From positions 82,702-146,701 of the forward strand of contig JBMYRB010000006.1 in the NCBI GenBank assembly GCA_049601915.1: a DNA stretch of 64,000 nucleotides, read 5' to 3'. Positions 52,861 to 62,212 of the stretch are shown piece by piece. The notes under the pieces are model-generated. The model ran no database searches and had not been told where the DNA came from. It saw nothing but the letters and a program-made list of their open reading frames with translations. Both the position numbers and the translations under genes were made by a program. The DNA is from UBA8079 sp049601915. Its GTDB lineage: Bacteria; Pseudomonadota; Alphaproteobacteria; UBA6615. Position 1 is the first letter of the stretch. The number at the start of each line of letters is the position of its first letter.

Positions 52861-53985
52861 ATGCACACCGACCAGGATTTCATGACAATAGCGCTGCGGC
52901 TCGCGCGGCGCGGGCTGGGCAATGTTTGGCCCAACCCGGCGGTCGGTTGCGTCATCGTGTCCGGTGAGCCCGGCAAGCGCGTCCTTGGACGTGGCTGGAC
53001 CCAGCCAGGCGGCCGTCCGCATTCGGAGACGGTAGCGCTTGACCAGGCGCGGGCGCGCTTTGGCGCCGCAGCGCTTGTCGGCGCGACGGCATATGTCACG
53101 CTTGAGCCATGCAGCCATTTGGGACGGACGCCGCCATGCGCGGACGCATTAATCGCTGCGCGCGTGGCGCGCATGGTTGTCGCATGTGGCGATCCCGATG
53201 CGCGGGTGGCGGGGCGCGGCATTGCGCGGTTACGTGATGCGGGAATCGAGGTCGAAACCGATGTCTGTCGCGAAGAAGCGGAGGACATCAATATCGGTTT
53301 CCTGACGCGGGTCGGGGACGGCCGCCCGATGGTTTCCCTCAAGACCGCGACCACGTCGGATGGCCGGATCGCGACCCGGACCGGCGCATCGCAATGGATC
53401 ACCGGCGCGGCGGCGCGACGTCACGCACATCTTTTGCGCAGTCAGCATGACGCCATTGCGGTGGGGATCGGCACCGCCGAGACCGATGATCCGAGCCTGA
53501 CCTGCAGGCTGCCGGGCATGCAAGGCCGCTCGCCGTTGCGCGTGGTGTTCGATTCACAGCTGCGAATATCGCTGGAATCCGAATTGGTACGCACGGCGGC
53601 CGATGTCCAGACATGGGTTCTGTCGGCTGCCAAGACCGACAAGGAACGGCGCAAGGCTCTGGAAGGGGCGGGGGTCATGGTTGTCCCGATCGAGGATGTC
53701 GTGGACGGGCAGCCGGAACCAGGTGCCGCATTGCGTGCGCTTGGCGCGATGGGGGTGACGCGCCTGATGGTCGAAGGCGGCGCGCGGTTGTCCACCGGCT
53801 TGCTCCGCGCAGGGCTCGTCGATCGGTTGCTTTGGTTCCGTGCACCATCCCTGATCGGTGGTGATGGACTGCCGCCTTTTGGTGACCTGGGCGTCGCGGA
53901 CATGTCCGAAGTACCGACCTTCAAGCCCCTGTCGCTCACGCCGGTCGGTGACGACACGCTGGAAATTTTCGCCCGCGTGCCTTAA
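52861..53985 (+). CDS. ribD: Bifunctional diaminohydroxyphosphoribosylaminopyrimidine deaminase/reductase
   Basis: Second and third steps of riboflavin synthesis. The N-terminal deaminase domain has NPAVGCVIV, PHSETVAL (the usual HAE reads HSE) and PCSHLGRTPPCADALI, which complete the zinc site. The C-terminal reductase domain has VSLKTATTSDGRIATRTGASQWITG, DAIAVGIGTAETDDPSLT and LMVEGGARLSTGLL. The ATG at 52861 gives 374 aa, the normal size. ribE starts 9 bases after its stop. Confidence 0.95.
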   Translation: MHTDQDFMTIALRLARRGLGNVWPNPAVGCVIVSGEPGKRVLGRGWTQPGGRPHSETVALDQARARFGAAALVGATAYVTLEPCSHLGRTPPCADALIAARVARMVVACGDPDARVAGRGIARLRDAGIEVETDVCREEAEDINIGFLTRVGDGRPMVSLKTATTSDGRIATRTGASQWITGAAARRHAHLLRSQHDAIAVGIGTAETDDPSLTCRLPGMQGRSPLRVVFDSQLRISLESELVRTAADVQTWVLSAAKTDKERRKALEGAGVMVVPIEDVVDGQPEPGAALRALGAMGVTRLMVEGGARLSTGLLRAGLVDRLLWFRAPSLIGGDGLPPFGDLGVADMSEVPTFKPLSLTPVGDDTLEIFARVP

Positions 53986-53994
53986 CCAAGCCCC

Positions 53995-54591
53995 ATGTTC
54001 ACAGGAATTATCACTGATGTGGGTCGGATTGCCGGGGTCGATACTCAGAATGTCGGTCGCCGGCTGACCATCGAGACCGCGTATGACACGTCGGACATCG
54101 ATATCGGCGCGTCGATTGCGTGCAACGGGGCATGCCTGACCGTGGTCGAGAAAACGGCGTCCAGTTTTGCTGTCGATGTCTCGGGTGAGACACTCGACAA
54201 AACCACGAGCGGCGGTTGGGGCGTGGGTACACGGATCAACTTGGAGCGCGCCTTACGCGCCGCCGATGAACTGGGCGGGCATCTGGTGCTTGGCCATGTC
54301 GACGGCGTGGCGCAGGTGGTCGGCCTGGCGCGCGAGGGTGACAATCATCGGCTCAGCATCAGGGTTCCCGATGCGCTGAAGCACTATGTTGCTTCAAAGG
54401 GTTCGATCACGGTCGATGGTGTCTCACTGACTGTGAACGAAGTGGATGATGAGGTTTTCGGGGTGAACATAATCCCCCATACATGGGACAACACGTCACT
54501 TGCCGATGTTGATGTCGGAACCGATGTGAATATTGAAGTGGATGTAATCGCGCGCTATGTCGCGCGTCTTTTGGAACGGAATGAAACGTGA
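53995..54591 (+). CDS. ribE: Riboflavin synthase, alpha subunit
   Basis: Dismutates two lumazine molecules to riboflavin. Two tandem beta-barrel repeats are clear: MFTGIITDVGRI with CNGACLTVVEKTASSFAVDVSGETL, and GHLVLGHVDGVAQV with TVDGVSLTVNEVDDEVFGVNIIPHTW. Length 198 aa is normal. Its last four bases overlap the ribB start. Confidence 0.95.
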   Translation: MFTGIITDVGRIAGVDTQNVGRRLTIETAYDTSDIDIGASIACNGACLTVVEKTASSFAVDVSGETLDKTTSGGWGVGTRINLERALRAADELGGHLVLGHVDGVAQVVGLAREGDNHRLSIRVPDALKHYVASKGSITVDGVSLTVNEVDDEVFGVNIIPHTWDNTSLADVDVGTDVNIEVDVIARYVARLLERNET

Positions 54592-55775
54592 CAGATAAAA
54601 CCGAGGGTCTGCGCAGCATATCAAAGCAGGACGTGCAGCGCGCCATAGACGACGAGCAGATCTTGTCGCCGATCGAGGACATCATCGAGGATGCCCGCAA
54701 CGGGAAGATGTTCATTCTCATCGATGACGAGGATCGGGAAAACGAAGGTGACCTGGTAATCCCCGCCCAAATGGCGACACCGGATGCCATCAACTTCATG
54801 GCGACCCATGGCCGGGGCCTGATTTGCCTGTCCCTGACACGTGAGCGGACCCATCAACTCGGTCTGCCGATGATGCCCCAGACGCACGGCCAGCGCTTGG
54901 CGACGAATTTCACTGTTTCCATCGAAGCTGCCGAAGGCGTGACCACGGGCATCTCTGCGCCCGACCGGGCACGAACGATCACCGTGGCGATCGATCCGCG
55001 CTCGACCGAGGCGGATATTGTCACGCCGGGCCATGTTTTTCCTTTAGCGGCCCGCGACGGCGGTGTTCTCGTGCGGGCCGGGCATACGGAGGCCGGCGTC
55101 GATATCGCGCGTCTTGCCGGGCTCAACCCGTCGGCTGTGATCTGCGAGATCATGAATGACGACGGGACGATGTCGCGACTGCCGGATTTGATTGGGTTCG
55201 CTCAATATCACGGGCTCAAGATCGGGGCGATCGCGGACCTGATTGCCTACCGACGGCGCAATGACCGGATCGTCGAACAGCTGATGGAGCATGATTTCTA
55301 TTCGCGGTTTGGCGGCGAATTCAAATGGCGCATCTATCGCAACACCGTGGAGTATGCCGAGCACCTGGCGATCGTGAAGGGTGAGATCGACCCGGAAAAG
55401 CCGGTTCTTGTGCGTATGCATTCCTTCTCCATTGGCGCGGATGCGATGGGAAGTCTCGATGCGCCCGATTCCGGTATTCTCCAGCGATCCATGGAGCTCA
55501 TCGGCGAAGTCGGCGCGGGTGTGATCGTGCTGATCCGAGATACTTCGCCGACGTCGCTGTCCGACCGCATTCGGCAATTCAGCAGCGCGCCGAGCAAGCC
55601 GATCAATGAATTGCGCAACTACGGTGTCGGGGCGCAGATACTTGTCGATCTTGGGGTCCGGGATATCATCCTGCTGTCAAATTCACAGCGTTCGATCGTC
55701 GGCCTCGAAGGCTTTGGCCTCAGGCTGATAGAGACCCGTTCGGTGCCGATGACCGGTTCCGAAGCCGGCGACTAG
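54588..55775 (+). CDS. ribB: 3,4-dihydroxy-2-butanone 4-phosphate synthase with inactive cyclohydrolase II domain (RibBX type)
   Basis: The N-terminal half makes the four-carbon precursor of riboflavin. DDEDRENEGDLVIPAQMAT and HTEAGVDIARLAGL are intact. The C-terminal half has the fold and length of GTP cyclohydrolase II, but the zinc motif (C-x10-C-x-C in ECLTGDVFGSLRCDC) is replaced near residues 277-290 by SFSIGADAMGSLDAPD. All three cysteines are therefore gone and the domain cannot bind catalytic zinc. Proteins of this RibBX type are known in proteobacteria, where a separate RibA supplies the cyclohydrolase; none is in this window. Starts four bases inside ribE. Confidence 0.93.
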   Translation: MTDKTEGLRSISKQDVQRAIDDEQILSPIEDIIEDARNGKMFILIDDEDRENEGDLVIPAQMATPDAINFMATHGRGLICLSLTRERTHQLGLPMMPQTHGQRLATNFTVSIEAAEGVTTGISAPDRARTITVAIDPRSTEADIVTPGHVFPLAARDGGVLVRAGHTEAGVDIARLAGLNPSAVICEIMNDDGTMSRLPDLIGFAQYHGLKIGAIADLIAYRRRNDRIVEQLMEHDFYSRFGGEFKWRIYRNTVEYAEHLAIVKGEIDPEKPVLVRMHSFSIGADAMGSLDAPDSGILQRSMELIGEVGAGVIVLIRDTSPTSLSDRIRQFSSAPSKPINELRNYGVGAQILVDLGVRDIILLSNSQRSIVGLEGFGLRLIETRSVPMTGSEAGD

Positions 55776-55786
55776 GGAAGAAGGCA

Positions 55787-56251
55787 ATGTCCGAACAACC
55801 TCACATCATGATTGCGGTTTCCAAATATTATGAGGAAATCGCCGACCAGCTTCTGACCGGCGCGATTGGCGTGCTCGATGAAGCCGGAGCTTCCTACGAG
55901 GTTTACGAAATACCCGGTGCGTTCGAGATTCCCGCCGCGATCGCGACGGCCATGCGCTCGCCGGAATTCTCGGGCGGACGCCGGCGGTTTGACGGCTATG
56001 TGGCGCTCGGCTGCGTGATCCGGGGCGAGACCACCCATTACGATTATGTGTGCGGCGAAACCGCGCGCGGTCTGCAGGACCTAGCAGTCCGACATTGTCT
56101 GGCACTGGGGTTCGGCGTTCTGACGACCGAAAACAAGGCGCAGGCGATGGCGCGCGCCGCCGTTGATCAAGGTAACAAGGGCGCCGATGCGGCGACCGCT
56201 TGCCTGCGAATGGTCGGGTTCAAGAGTTCCTTTCGAATGTTCCCCCGCTGA
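55787..56251 (+). CDS. ribH: 6,7-dimethyl-8-ribityllumazine synthase
   Basis: Penultimate step of riboflavin synthesis, forming a capsid-like or decameric shell. The 154-residue protein has PGAFEIPAAI, YVALGCVIRGETTHYDYV (catalytic His in TTHYDYV), ARGLQDLAV, FGVLTTENKAQAMARA and GADAATACLRM. The stop overlaps the nusB start by one base (TGATG). Confidence 0.95.
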   Translation: MSEQPHIMIAVSKYYEEIADQLLTGAIGVLDEAGASYEVYEIPGAFEIPAAIATAMRSPEFSGGRRRFDGYVALGCVIRGETTHYDYVCGETARGLQDLAVRHCLALGFGVLTTENKAQAMARAAVDQGNKGADAATACLRMVGFKSSFRMFPR

Positions 56252-56850
56252 TGAACGAAGATAGCGAAGCGGCCGCCGGAGGGCGAAAATCGGGCGCATC
56301 GGCACGTGGTGCAGCACGGCTCCTGGCGGTGCAGGCGCTTTACCAGATGGACATTCGCGGCGGTACAGCCGAATCCACCGTCCTTGAATTCATACAACAT
56401 CGCACCGATTTACCCGCCTCGGCGGACGGTGACGAGGAGGTCGCCGGACCGCGCGATGCCGACAAGGTGTTGTTTGCAGATCTGGTGCAGGGCGTGGCGC
56501 GGGACCGTATCGACTTGAACGCAGCGCTGGATGGATGCCTGGATGGTGCCAATACGATGGAGCGGCTGGAGCCACTGTTGCGCGCCATCCTGGGGGCCGG
56601 GGCCTATGAACTGCGCTCGCGCGACGATATACCGGCGCGCGTCGCGATCAGTGAGTATGTGCGATTGACCGATGCCTTCTTTGAAGGCAAGGAGCTAGGT
56701 CTCGTGAACGCGGTGCTCGACCGGTTGGCCCGTGTGGTTCGCAGCGACGAGACCACCCAGAAAAAGCCGTCAGCTAACGCGGATGAAGATGTTGGGGTGT
56801 CCGTGGTCGAAGACGGCGAGGACGAGGCCCGTAATGGCGCGCGGGATTGA
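56251..56850 (+). CDS. nusB: Transcription antitermination factor NusB
   Basis: RNA-binding helical protein for rRNA antitermination. Residues ARGAARLLAVQALYQMDIRGG, the central LLRAILGAGAYELRSRDDIPARVAISEYVRLTDAFFEGKELGLVNAVLDRLAR are diagnostic. The ATG at 56251 overlaps the ribH stop, giving 199 aa with an acidic, variable C-terminal tail. The 3' end overlaps thiL by 17 bases. Confidence 0.94.
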   Translation: MNEDSEAAAGGRKSGASARGAARLLAVQALYQMDIRGGTAESTVLEFIQHRTDLPASADGDEEVAGPRDADKVLFADLVQGVARDRIDLNAALDGCLDGANTMERLEPLLRAILGAGAYELRSRDDIPARVAISEYVRLTDAFFEGKELGLVNAVLDRLARVVRSDETTQKKPSANADEDVGVSVVEDGEDEARNGARD

Positions 56851-57847
56851 TGAATTCGATCTGATCCGACGTTATTTCGCGCCGCTCAGCAACGGCGAAC
56901 CCGGCACCCTTGGCTTGCGCGACGACGCCGCATGGTTGCGGCCGGACCCGGCAAAAGACCTCGTTGTGTCAGCTGATGCCATCGTCACCGGGGTTCATTT
57001 TCCGGCCTCGACATCGCCCGCCGATGTGGCGCATCGAGCGCTGCGCATGAACCTCTCTGATATCGCCGCAAAGGGTGCGCATGCACGCTGTTATACGGTG
57101 ACGCTGCAATTGCCCGACACGGTCGACGAGGCCTGGCTGGCTACGTTCGCCGGCGCGCTTGCCGAGGACAATGAAACATACGGCGTCTCCCTTCTGGGTG
57201 GTGATACGACCAGGACCGACGGGCCGTTGTCTATGAGCATTAATATGTTCGGCGAAGTGTCTGAAAATAAAATGATTAATCGATCTTCCGCAGATATCGA
57301 CGACGATGTCTATGTCTCGGGAACGATTGGTGATGCGTATCTCGGGCTGGGTGCCATTACCGGTGACATCGCCGTCGATGATGCATCCGATCAGGCCGTT
57401 CTGGAGGGCCGGTTCCTGCGGCCGGAGCCGCGTGTTTCGGTGGGGCCGGCTTTGCTTGGAACGGCCAGCGCGTCGGCCGATGTTTCCGACGGATTGGTCG
57501 CTGACCTGGGCCATATCTGTGCGGCGTCGGAAGTATCGGCGGAGATCCAGCAACATCTGGTTCCGATCTCGCAATCCGCCCGTCGCGTGGTAACGGACAA
57601 TCAACCATTGCGAACTAGGCTGATGAGCGGTGGTGATGACTATGAGATCGTTTTCACGGCCCCGGTTTCGGCGCGCGAAGCGATTACGTCCGTCGCGTCT
57701 GTGACAGGTGTTTCAATTGCTCGGATCGGTCGCATGGTCCCGGCGACTGCTGGCACGCCGGCGGTCACCGTGCTCGATGAGACCGGAGATAGGGTCGAGG
57801 TAGGCATTGGCGGATACAGGCACTTCGGGGAAGGCGACGTGGGCTGA
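56834..57847 (+). CDS. thiL: Thiamine-monophosphate kinase
   Basis: Phosphorylates thiamine monophosphate to thiamine diphosphate. The 337-residue protein shows FDLIRRYFAPLSN, LRDDAAWL (metal Asp pair), VVSADAIVTGVHFP, AHRALRMNLSDIAAKGA, LLGGDTTRTDGPL, SADVSDGLVADLGH and LMSGGDDYEIVFTAP. The ATG at 56834 lies inside nusB. ribH-nusB-thiL is a conserved order. Confidence 0.95.
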   Translation: MARGIDEFDLIRRYFAPLSNGEPGTLGLRDDAAWLRPDPAKDLVVSADAIVTGVHFPASTSPADVAHRALRMNLSDIAAKGAHARCYTVTLQLPDTVDEAWLATFAGALAEDNETYGVSLLGGDTTRTDGPLSMSINMFGEVSENKMINRSSADIDDDVYVSGTIGDAYLGLGAITGDIAVDDASDQAVLEGRFLRPEPRVSVGPALLGTASASADVSDGLVADLGHICAASEVSAEIQQHLVPISQSARRVVTDNQPLRTRLMSGGDDYEIVFTAPVSAREAITSVASVTGVSIARIGRMVPATAGTPAVTVLDETGDRVEVGIGGYRHFGEGDVG

Positions 57848-57888
57848 GACCGAGGCCGCGATCCGAGCCATGCGCGCGGGCGGCGCCA

Positions 57889-58044
57889 ATGATGAGCCCG
57901 CAAAACCCAAAAAAAGGCAAAAAGAAACTGTTGATGGTTGTGCTGCTGGCCGTTTTGGTCGGTGGCGGTGGGGCTGCCTACAAACTGGTCCTAGTCAAAG
58001 AGCCGTCCGAATCCGCTCGGAAAACATTCTTGTATTGGGCATAG
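57889..58044 (+). CDS. Small single-pass membrane protein (51 aa), FliL-like N-terminus
   Basis: A short open frame between thiL and the next gene, starting with tandem ATGs. It encodes a basic start (NPKKGKKK), one strong membrane helix (LLMVVLLAVLVGGGGAAYKL), then KEPSESARKTFLYWA. The basic-helix-glycine layout is the same as the start of the next gene and of FliL proteins. It may be a real small protein or a truncated duplicate of the next gene's N-terminus. No good ribosome-binding site is seen. Confidence 0.4.
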   Translation: MMSPQNPKKGKKKLLMVVLLAVLVGGGGAAYKLVLVKEPSESARKTFLYWA

Positions 58045-58095
58045 GCGTGGTCAATGACGTTCTGGTACGCGACATCCGCGTTCTGCCCGGGGACC

Positions 58096-58548
58096 ATGAA
58101 AAAAATTCTCATCATTGTGTTGGTTCTTGTGTTTGCCGGTGGCGGGGCATTTTTCTTCATGGGCAAAAAGGCGCAGGAACAGGCAGAGGTGAAGCCGAAG
58201 GTGGAGAAGCTGGTTGTTGAGGAACATCACTATGTGCGCCTAGACACGATCACCGTCACCTTGTTCGAAGATAACCAGGTGGCGGGACTGTACACCGCAG
58301 CCCTGACACTCGAAATTGCTGAGGCCGATCAGCGTTCCATCGTGTCCGCCGCGAGCTCACGTCTGCGCGACGCGTTATTTTGGGACCTTCATGCCCTGGT
58401 GGAGCGGCGCAAGGGTGTCGAAATCTCCCTGGACGTCGTCAAACGCCGAATGTGCAACGCCGCGATACGTGAACTGGGGGCAGACGTCGTGGTCGACATG
58501 TTCGCCGAAAATGTGCTCCGCAAGGACGTTTCCGTGAACGACAGCTGA
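58096..58548 (+). CDS. FliL-like single-pass membrane protein
   Basis: A 150-residue protein with one N-terminal helix (KKILIIVLVLVFAGGGAFFFMG) and a periplasmic part: HYVRLDTITVTLFEDNQVAGLYTAALTLEIAEADQRSIVSAASSRLRDALFWDLHALVERRKG, then KRRMCNAAIRELGADVVVDMFAENVLRK. The arrangement fits the FliL family (stomatin-like fold near the flagellar stator), but similarity is weak. GGGGA lies before the ATG at 58096. It sits far from any flagellar operon, so a non-flagellar role is possible. Confidence 0.65.
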   Translation: MKKILIIVLVLVFAGGGAFFFMGKKAQEQAEVKPKVEKLVVEEHHYVRLDTITVTLFEDNQVAGLYTAALTLEIAEADQRSIVSAASSRLRDALFWDLHALVERRKGVEISLDVVKRRMCNAAIRELGADVVVDMFAENVLRKDVSVNDS

Positions 58549-58592
58549 CGCAAGGCTGCTATTCACAGCAATCGCTTGTGTTTTGTAGGGGC

Positions 58593-59804
58593 ATGCAGGA
58601 TGTTCGCCCCATGATTCTAGATCGCAGCTCCCGCAACGTCGCACTTCTGTCCATGTGTCAGGCTTTTGGCCAGACGCAGATGATTCTCATATTTTCGGTT
58701 TCGTCGATTATCGGGGCAACGATTGCGCCGAATCCCGGGTGGGCGACCGTGCCGATTACATTCCAGTTCGTTGCGATGACCATGTCCACGGTTCCGGCCG
58801 CATTGTTGATGAAGAAGATCGGCCGCGCTGGAGGATTCATTTCGTTTATTGCGATCGGTTCGACAGGTGCGGCGCTGATGATTTACGCGCTCGTGGATCA
58901 GAGCTTCGTTCTGTTCTGCATCGGGTCGGCTTTGTTCGGCGTATCGGCGGGTTCGAACCAGCAGTTTCGCTTTGCTGCCGTGGATGCTGCAGATGAAAGT
59001 TTCAAGGCACGTGCTGTAAGCCTGGTGCTGGCGGGTGGTGTGTTCGCGGGTCTCGTCGGCCCGACACTATCTTCCGTGGGATACGACGTCATCCAGCCAA
59101 TCCTTTACGGCGGCGTGTTTGCAATTATTCTGATCATGCAAGCGCTAATGGTCGGTTTGTTGCTGTTTACCGATATTCCGGCACCCAGCGAGCAGGAGCG
59201 CAGCGGGCCAACGCGTCCCATGCGCGAAATTGCGGCGCAGCCTGCGTTCATCGTGGCGCTGATGAGCGCGATGATCGGTTATGGCGTGATGAACTTCGTG
59301 ATGCTGTCGACGCCGATCTTCATGCACCTCCACCCGACCCACCCGTTCGGGCAGCTCGACATCAACAACGTAATCATGTGGCACGTGCTCGGCATGTTCG
59401 CGCCGGGATTCGTTACCGGCTGGCTGATCAAAAAATATGGTGACCTGAACATCATCCTTGCCGGCGCCGTAATCTCGGTGGTTTGTCTGGCGGTGAACTT
59501 CAGCGGCGATTCGCTGGTGCATCTGCGGGTCGGGATGTCCTTGGTGGGGGTCGGCTGGAACTTCATGTTCACCGCGGGCACAACCTTGCTGCTCAGTTCC
59601 TATACGCCAGCCGAGAAGGCGAAAGTACAGGGCATCAACGATCTGTTCGTGTTTGGCACAGTCGCAGTGTGTTCGCTTGCCGCCGGCGTGGTTTATCAGA
59701 CACTTGGATTCTTCGCGGTCAATCTTGCCTCCGCTCCGCTGCTGGTTGCGGTGGTCATCGCGGTGTTCTGGTTGCGGGCGCGCCGCGGGACGGTTGCGGC
59801 TTGA
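58593..59804 (+). CDS. MFS transporter
   Basis: Inner-membrane major facilitator with about 12 helices in 403 residues. The inter-helix motif between TM2 and TM3 reads KKIGRAGGF, a variant of GxxxDRxGRR. Conserved patches include FGVSAGSNQQFRFAAVDAADESFKARAVSLVLAGGVFAGLVGPTLS and, in the C-half, WNFMFTAGTTLLLSSYTPAEKAKVQGINDLF, which is typical of a YcaD/arsenic-resistance-like branch. Substrate unknown. The ATG at 58593 has AGGGG before it; the ATG at 58611 is an alternative. Confidence 0.85.
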   Translation: MQDVRPMILDRSSRNVALLSMCQAFGQTQMILIFSVSSIIGATIAPNPGWATVPITFQFVAMTMSTVPAALLMKKIGRAGGFISFIAIGSTGAALMIYALVDQSFVLFCIGSALFGVSAGSNQQFRFAAVDAADESFKARAVSLVLAGGVFAGLVGPTLSSVGYDVIQPILYGGVFAIILIMQALMVGLLLFTDIPAPSEQERSGPTRPMREIAAQPAFIVALMSAMIGYGVMNFVMLSTPIFMHLHPTHPFGQLDINNVIMWHVLGMFAPGFVTGWLIKKYGDLNIILAGAVISVVCLAVNFSGDSLVHLRVGMSLVGVGWNFMFTAGTTLLLSSYTPAEKAKVQGINDLFVFGTVAVCSLAAGVVYQTLGFFAVNLASAPLLVAVVIAVFWLRARRGTVAA

Positions 59805-59998
59805 TCCGAACATTTGCGCACCCGTTCCGGCGGCGTATCCTATGCATGATTCTTAATACTTTCGTGCGGTTGCCATGCAGCCGCCTTTTTGGCATGTTCC
59901 CGCCGCTTTTATGGGCTTGGGTGATTCGGCCCTGCATTGCGGCATTCGCCGTCTACGCCCACGTCGCCTAACAACTTAGAAACCAAAGGATATTCACA

Positions 59999-62122
59999 AT
60001 GGCTCCCATCGTCTGGTTCGCCATCGCATGCGGCGGTTTGGCCGTACTGTACGGCATCTGGGCATCCCGTTCCGTCCTCGCGTCCAGCGCGGGTACCGAG
60101 CGGATGCAGGAGATTTCAGCCGCCATCCAGGAGGGTGCGGCGGCTTATCTCAACCGCCAGTATCGTGCCATCGGCATGGTCGGTATCGTAATTGCGGTGA
60201 TCCTGTTCTTCCTCCTCGGCTGGACAGTGGCGCTCGGCTTTGTCATCGGTGCCGTTCTTTCCGGCGTGACCGGTTACATCGGGATGCATATTTCAGTGCG
60301 CGCGAATGTGCGCACGACCGAAGCGGCCCGCAGCAGCCTGGCCGAAGGCCTGTCGGTGGCGTTCCGCTCCGGGGCCGTAACCGGCATGCTCGTCGCGGGC
60401 CTCGCCCTTCTGGCCGTTGCCGGCTACTTCGGCTTCATGGTCTGGATGCAGCAGCGGGGCAATGCCGGCGGTCGCGAGCTGATCGATGCGCTGGTGGCGC
60501 TCGGCTTTGGTGCATCGCTGATCTCGATCTTTGCTCGTCTCGGCGGGGGCATCTTCACCAAGGGTGCGGATGTCGGTGCCGATCTCGTCGGCAAGGTCGA
60601 AGCGGGTATACCCGAGGATGATCCGCGCAACCCGGCCGTGATCGCGGACAATGTCGGCGATAATGTCGGTGACTGTGCGGGCATGGCGGCCGATCTTTTC
60701 GAGACCTATGCGGTCACGATCGTGGCGACCATGGTGCTGATCTCGATCTTCCTGGCCGGCAATCCCTTGCTGAACCAGATGATGGTCTATCCGCTTGCAA
60801 TCGGCGGCATCTGCATCGTCGCGTCGATCATCGGCACGTTCTTCACCCGCCTCGGCGCGAGCCAGAACATCATGGGCGCGCTCTACAAGGGTTTCATTGC
60901 TTCCGCGGTACTCTCGCTTGTCGGCATCGCGGTCATCACCCATTGGGTGATCGGGTTCGACGCGCAGGTTGATGTGGCCAACGCGTCCTTCACGGGCATG
61001 GATATCTTCCTTTGCGCAGTCGTCGGACTGGTTGTGACCGGGCTGCTGATCTGGGTGACCGAGTATTATACGAGCACCGAGTATCGTCCCGTGCGTTCGA
61101 TCGCCCAGGCATCGACCACGGGTCACGGCACGAACGTGATCCAGGGTCTCGCGATCTCGATGGAAGCCACGGCGGTCCCCGCGCTGATTATCTGCGGCGC
61201 GATCATTGTCTCATTCTTGCTGGCGGGCCTCCTTGGTATCGCCATCGCGGTGACGGCAATGCTGGCGCTGGCCGGCATGGTCGTCGCGCTGGACGCCTAC
61301 GGCCCTGTCACCGACAACGCCGGTGGCATCGCCGAGATGGCCGAGCTCGACGAAAATGTGCGCAAGACGACGGATGCGCTCGACGCGGTCGGTAACACCA
61401 CCAAGGCCGTGACCAAGGGTTATGCCATTGGTTCGGCTGGCCTCGGTGCGCTGGTTCTGTTCGCGGCCTACACGTCGGATCTGGACTTCTTCATCTCGAC
61501 GTCGGCGGAGCACCCGTATTTCTCGGGTGTCGTGCTCGACTTCTCGCTGCGTAATCCCTACGTGGTCGTCGGCCTGTTCGTGGGGGGCATGTTGCCGTTC
61601 CTGTTCGGTGCCCTCGGCATGACCGCGGTCGGTCGTGCGGCGGGTTCGGTCGTCGTCGAAGTCCGGCGCCAGTTCAAGGACATCCCCGGCATCATGGAAG
61701 GCACCGGCAAGCCGGAATATGGTAAATGCGTCGACATGCTGACCCGCGCGGCGATCAAGGAGATGGTCGTCCCCTCGATGCTTCCTGTCCTGTCCCCGAT
61801 CGTGCTGTTCGTGGTCATCCTGGCGATTGGTGGTAAGTCGGCTGCTTTCTCCGCGCTGGGAGCAATGCTTCTGGGCGTGATCGTGACGGGTCTGTTTGTT
61901 GCGATTTCCATGACCGCCGGCGGCGGTGCGTGGGATAACGCCAAGAAGTACATCGAGGATGGCAACCATGGCGGCAAGGGCTCCGACGCGCATCACGCGG
62001 CGGTGACCGGCGACACGGTTGGCGATCCCTACAAGGACACGGCCGGACCGGCCGTCAACCCGATGATCAAGATCACGAACATCGTGGCGCTTCTGGTGCT
62101 TGCCGTGTTGGCAAACCTCTAG
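59999..62122 (+). CDS. hppA: Membrane-bound proton-translocating pyrophosphatase (K+-independent type)
   Basis: Uses pyrophosphate hydrolysis to pump protons across the inner membrane. The 707-residue, about 16-helix protein has the pyrophosphate-binding GADVGADLVGKVEAGIPEDDPRNPAVIADNVGDNVGDCAGMAADLFE and the second Asp-rich segment DTVGDPYKDTAGPAVNPMIKI. The subtype residue is Lys469 in GNTTKAVTKG; K+-dependent enzymes have Ala there, so this one should be K+-independent. AAAGGA precedes the ATG. The 194-base gap before it has no gene I would accept. Confidence 0.96.
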   Translation: MAPIVWFAIACGGLAVLYGIWASRSVLASSAGTERMQEISAAIQEGAAAYLNRQYRAIGMVGIVIAVILFFLLGWTVALGFVIGAVLSGVTGYIGMHISVRANVRTTEAARSSLAEGLSVAFRSGAVTGMLVAGLALLAVAGYFGFMVWMQQRGNAGGRELIDALVALGFGASLISIFARLGGGIFTKGADVGADLVGKVEAGIPEDDPRNPAVIADNVGDNVGDCAGMAADLFETYAVTIVATMVLISIFLAGNPLLNQMMVYPLAIGGICIVASIIGTFFTRLGASQNIMGALYKGFIASAVLSLVGIAVITHWVIGFDAQVDVANASFTGMDIFLCAVVGLVVTGLLIWVTEYYTSTEYRPVRSIAQASTTGHGTNVIQGLAISMEATAVPALIICGAIIVSFLLAGLLGIAIAVTAMLALAGMVVALDAYGPVTDNAGGIAEMAELDENVRKTTDALDAVGNTTKAVTKGYAIGSAGLGALVLFAAYTSDLDFFISTSAEHPYFSGVVLDFSLRNPYVVVGLFVGGMLPFLFGALGMTAVGRAAGSVVVEVRRQFKDIPGIMEGTGKPEYGKCVDMLTRAAIKEMVVPSMLPVLSPIVLFVVILAIGGKSAAFSALGAMLLGVIVTGLFVAISMTAGGGAWDNAKKYIEDGNHGGKGSDAHHAAVTGDTVGDPYKDTAGPAVNPMIKITNIVALLVLAVLANL

Positions 62123-62139
62123 GCGGAAATATCTTGTGC

Positions 62140-62174
62140 AAAAATCCCTGGGGCCCAGGCCTCAGGGATTTTTT
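62140..62174 (+). terminator. Terminator after hppA
   Basis: An 11-base-pair stem (62140-62150 with 62163-62173) with a 12-base loop and T6. The A-rich left arm lets it act for bamE on the minus strand too. Confidence 0.85.
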
Positions 62175-62212
62175 ATTGAGTGGAGAGCTGTCGGGTGCGG
62201 CGGCGGAGCCCG

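Noticed and set aside
57807..58220. 137-codon frame spanning the thiL end and the FliL-like start
   Set aside because: It is the out-of-frame continuation of thiL; two better-supported membrane-protein frames lie within it.
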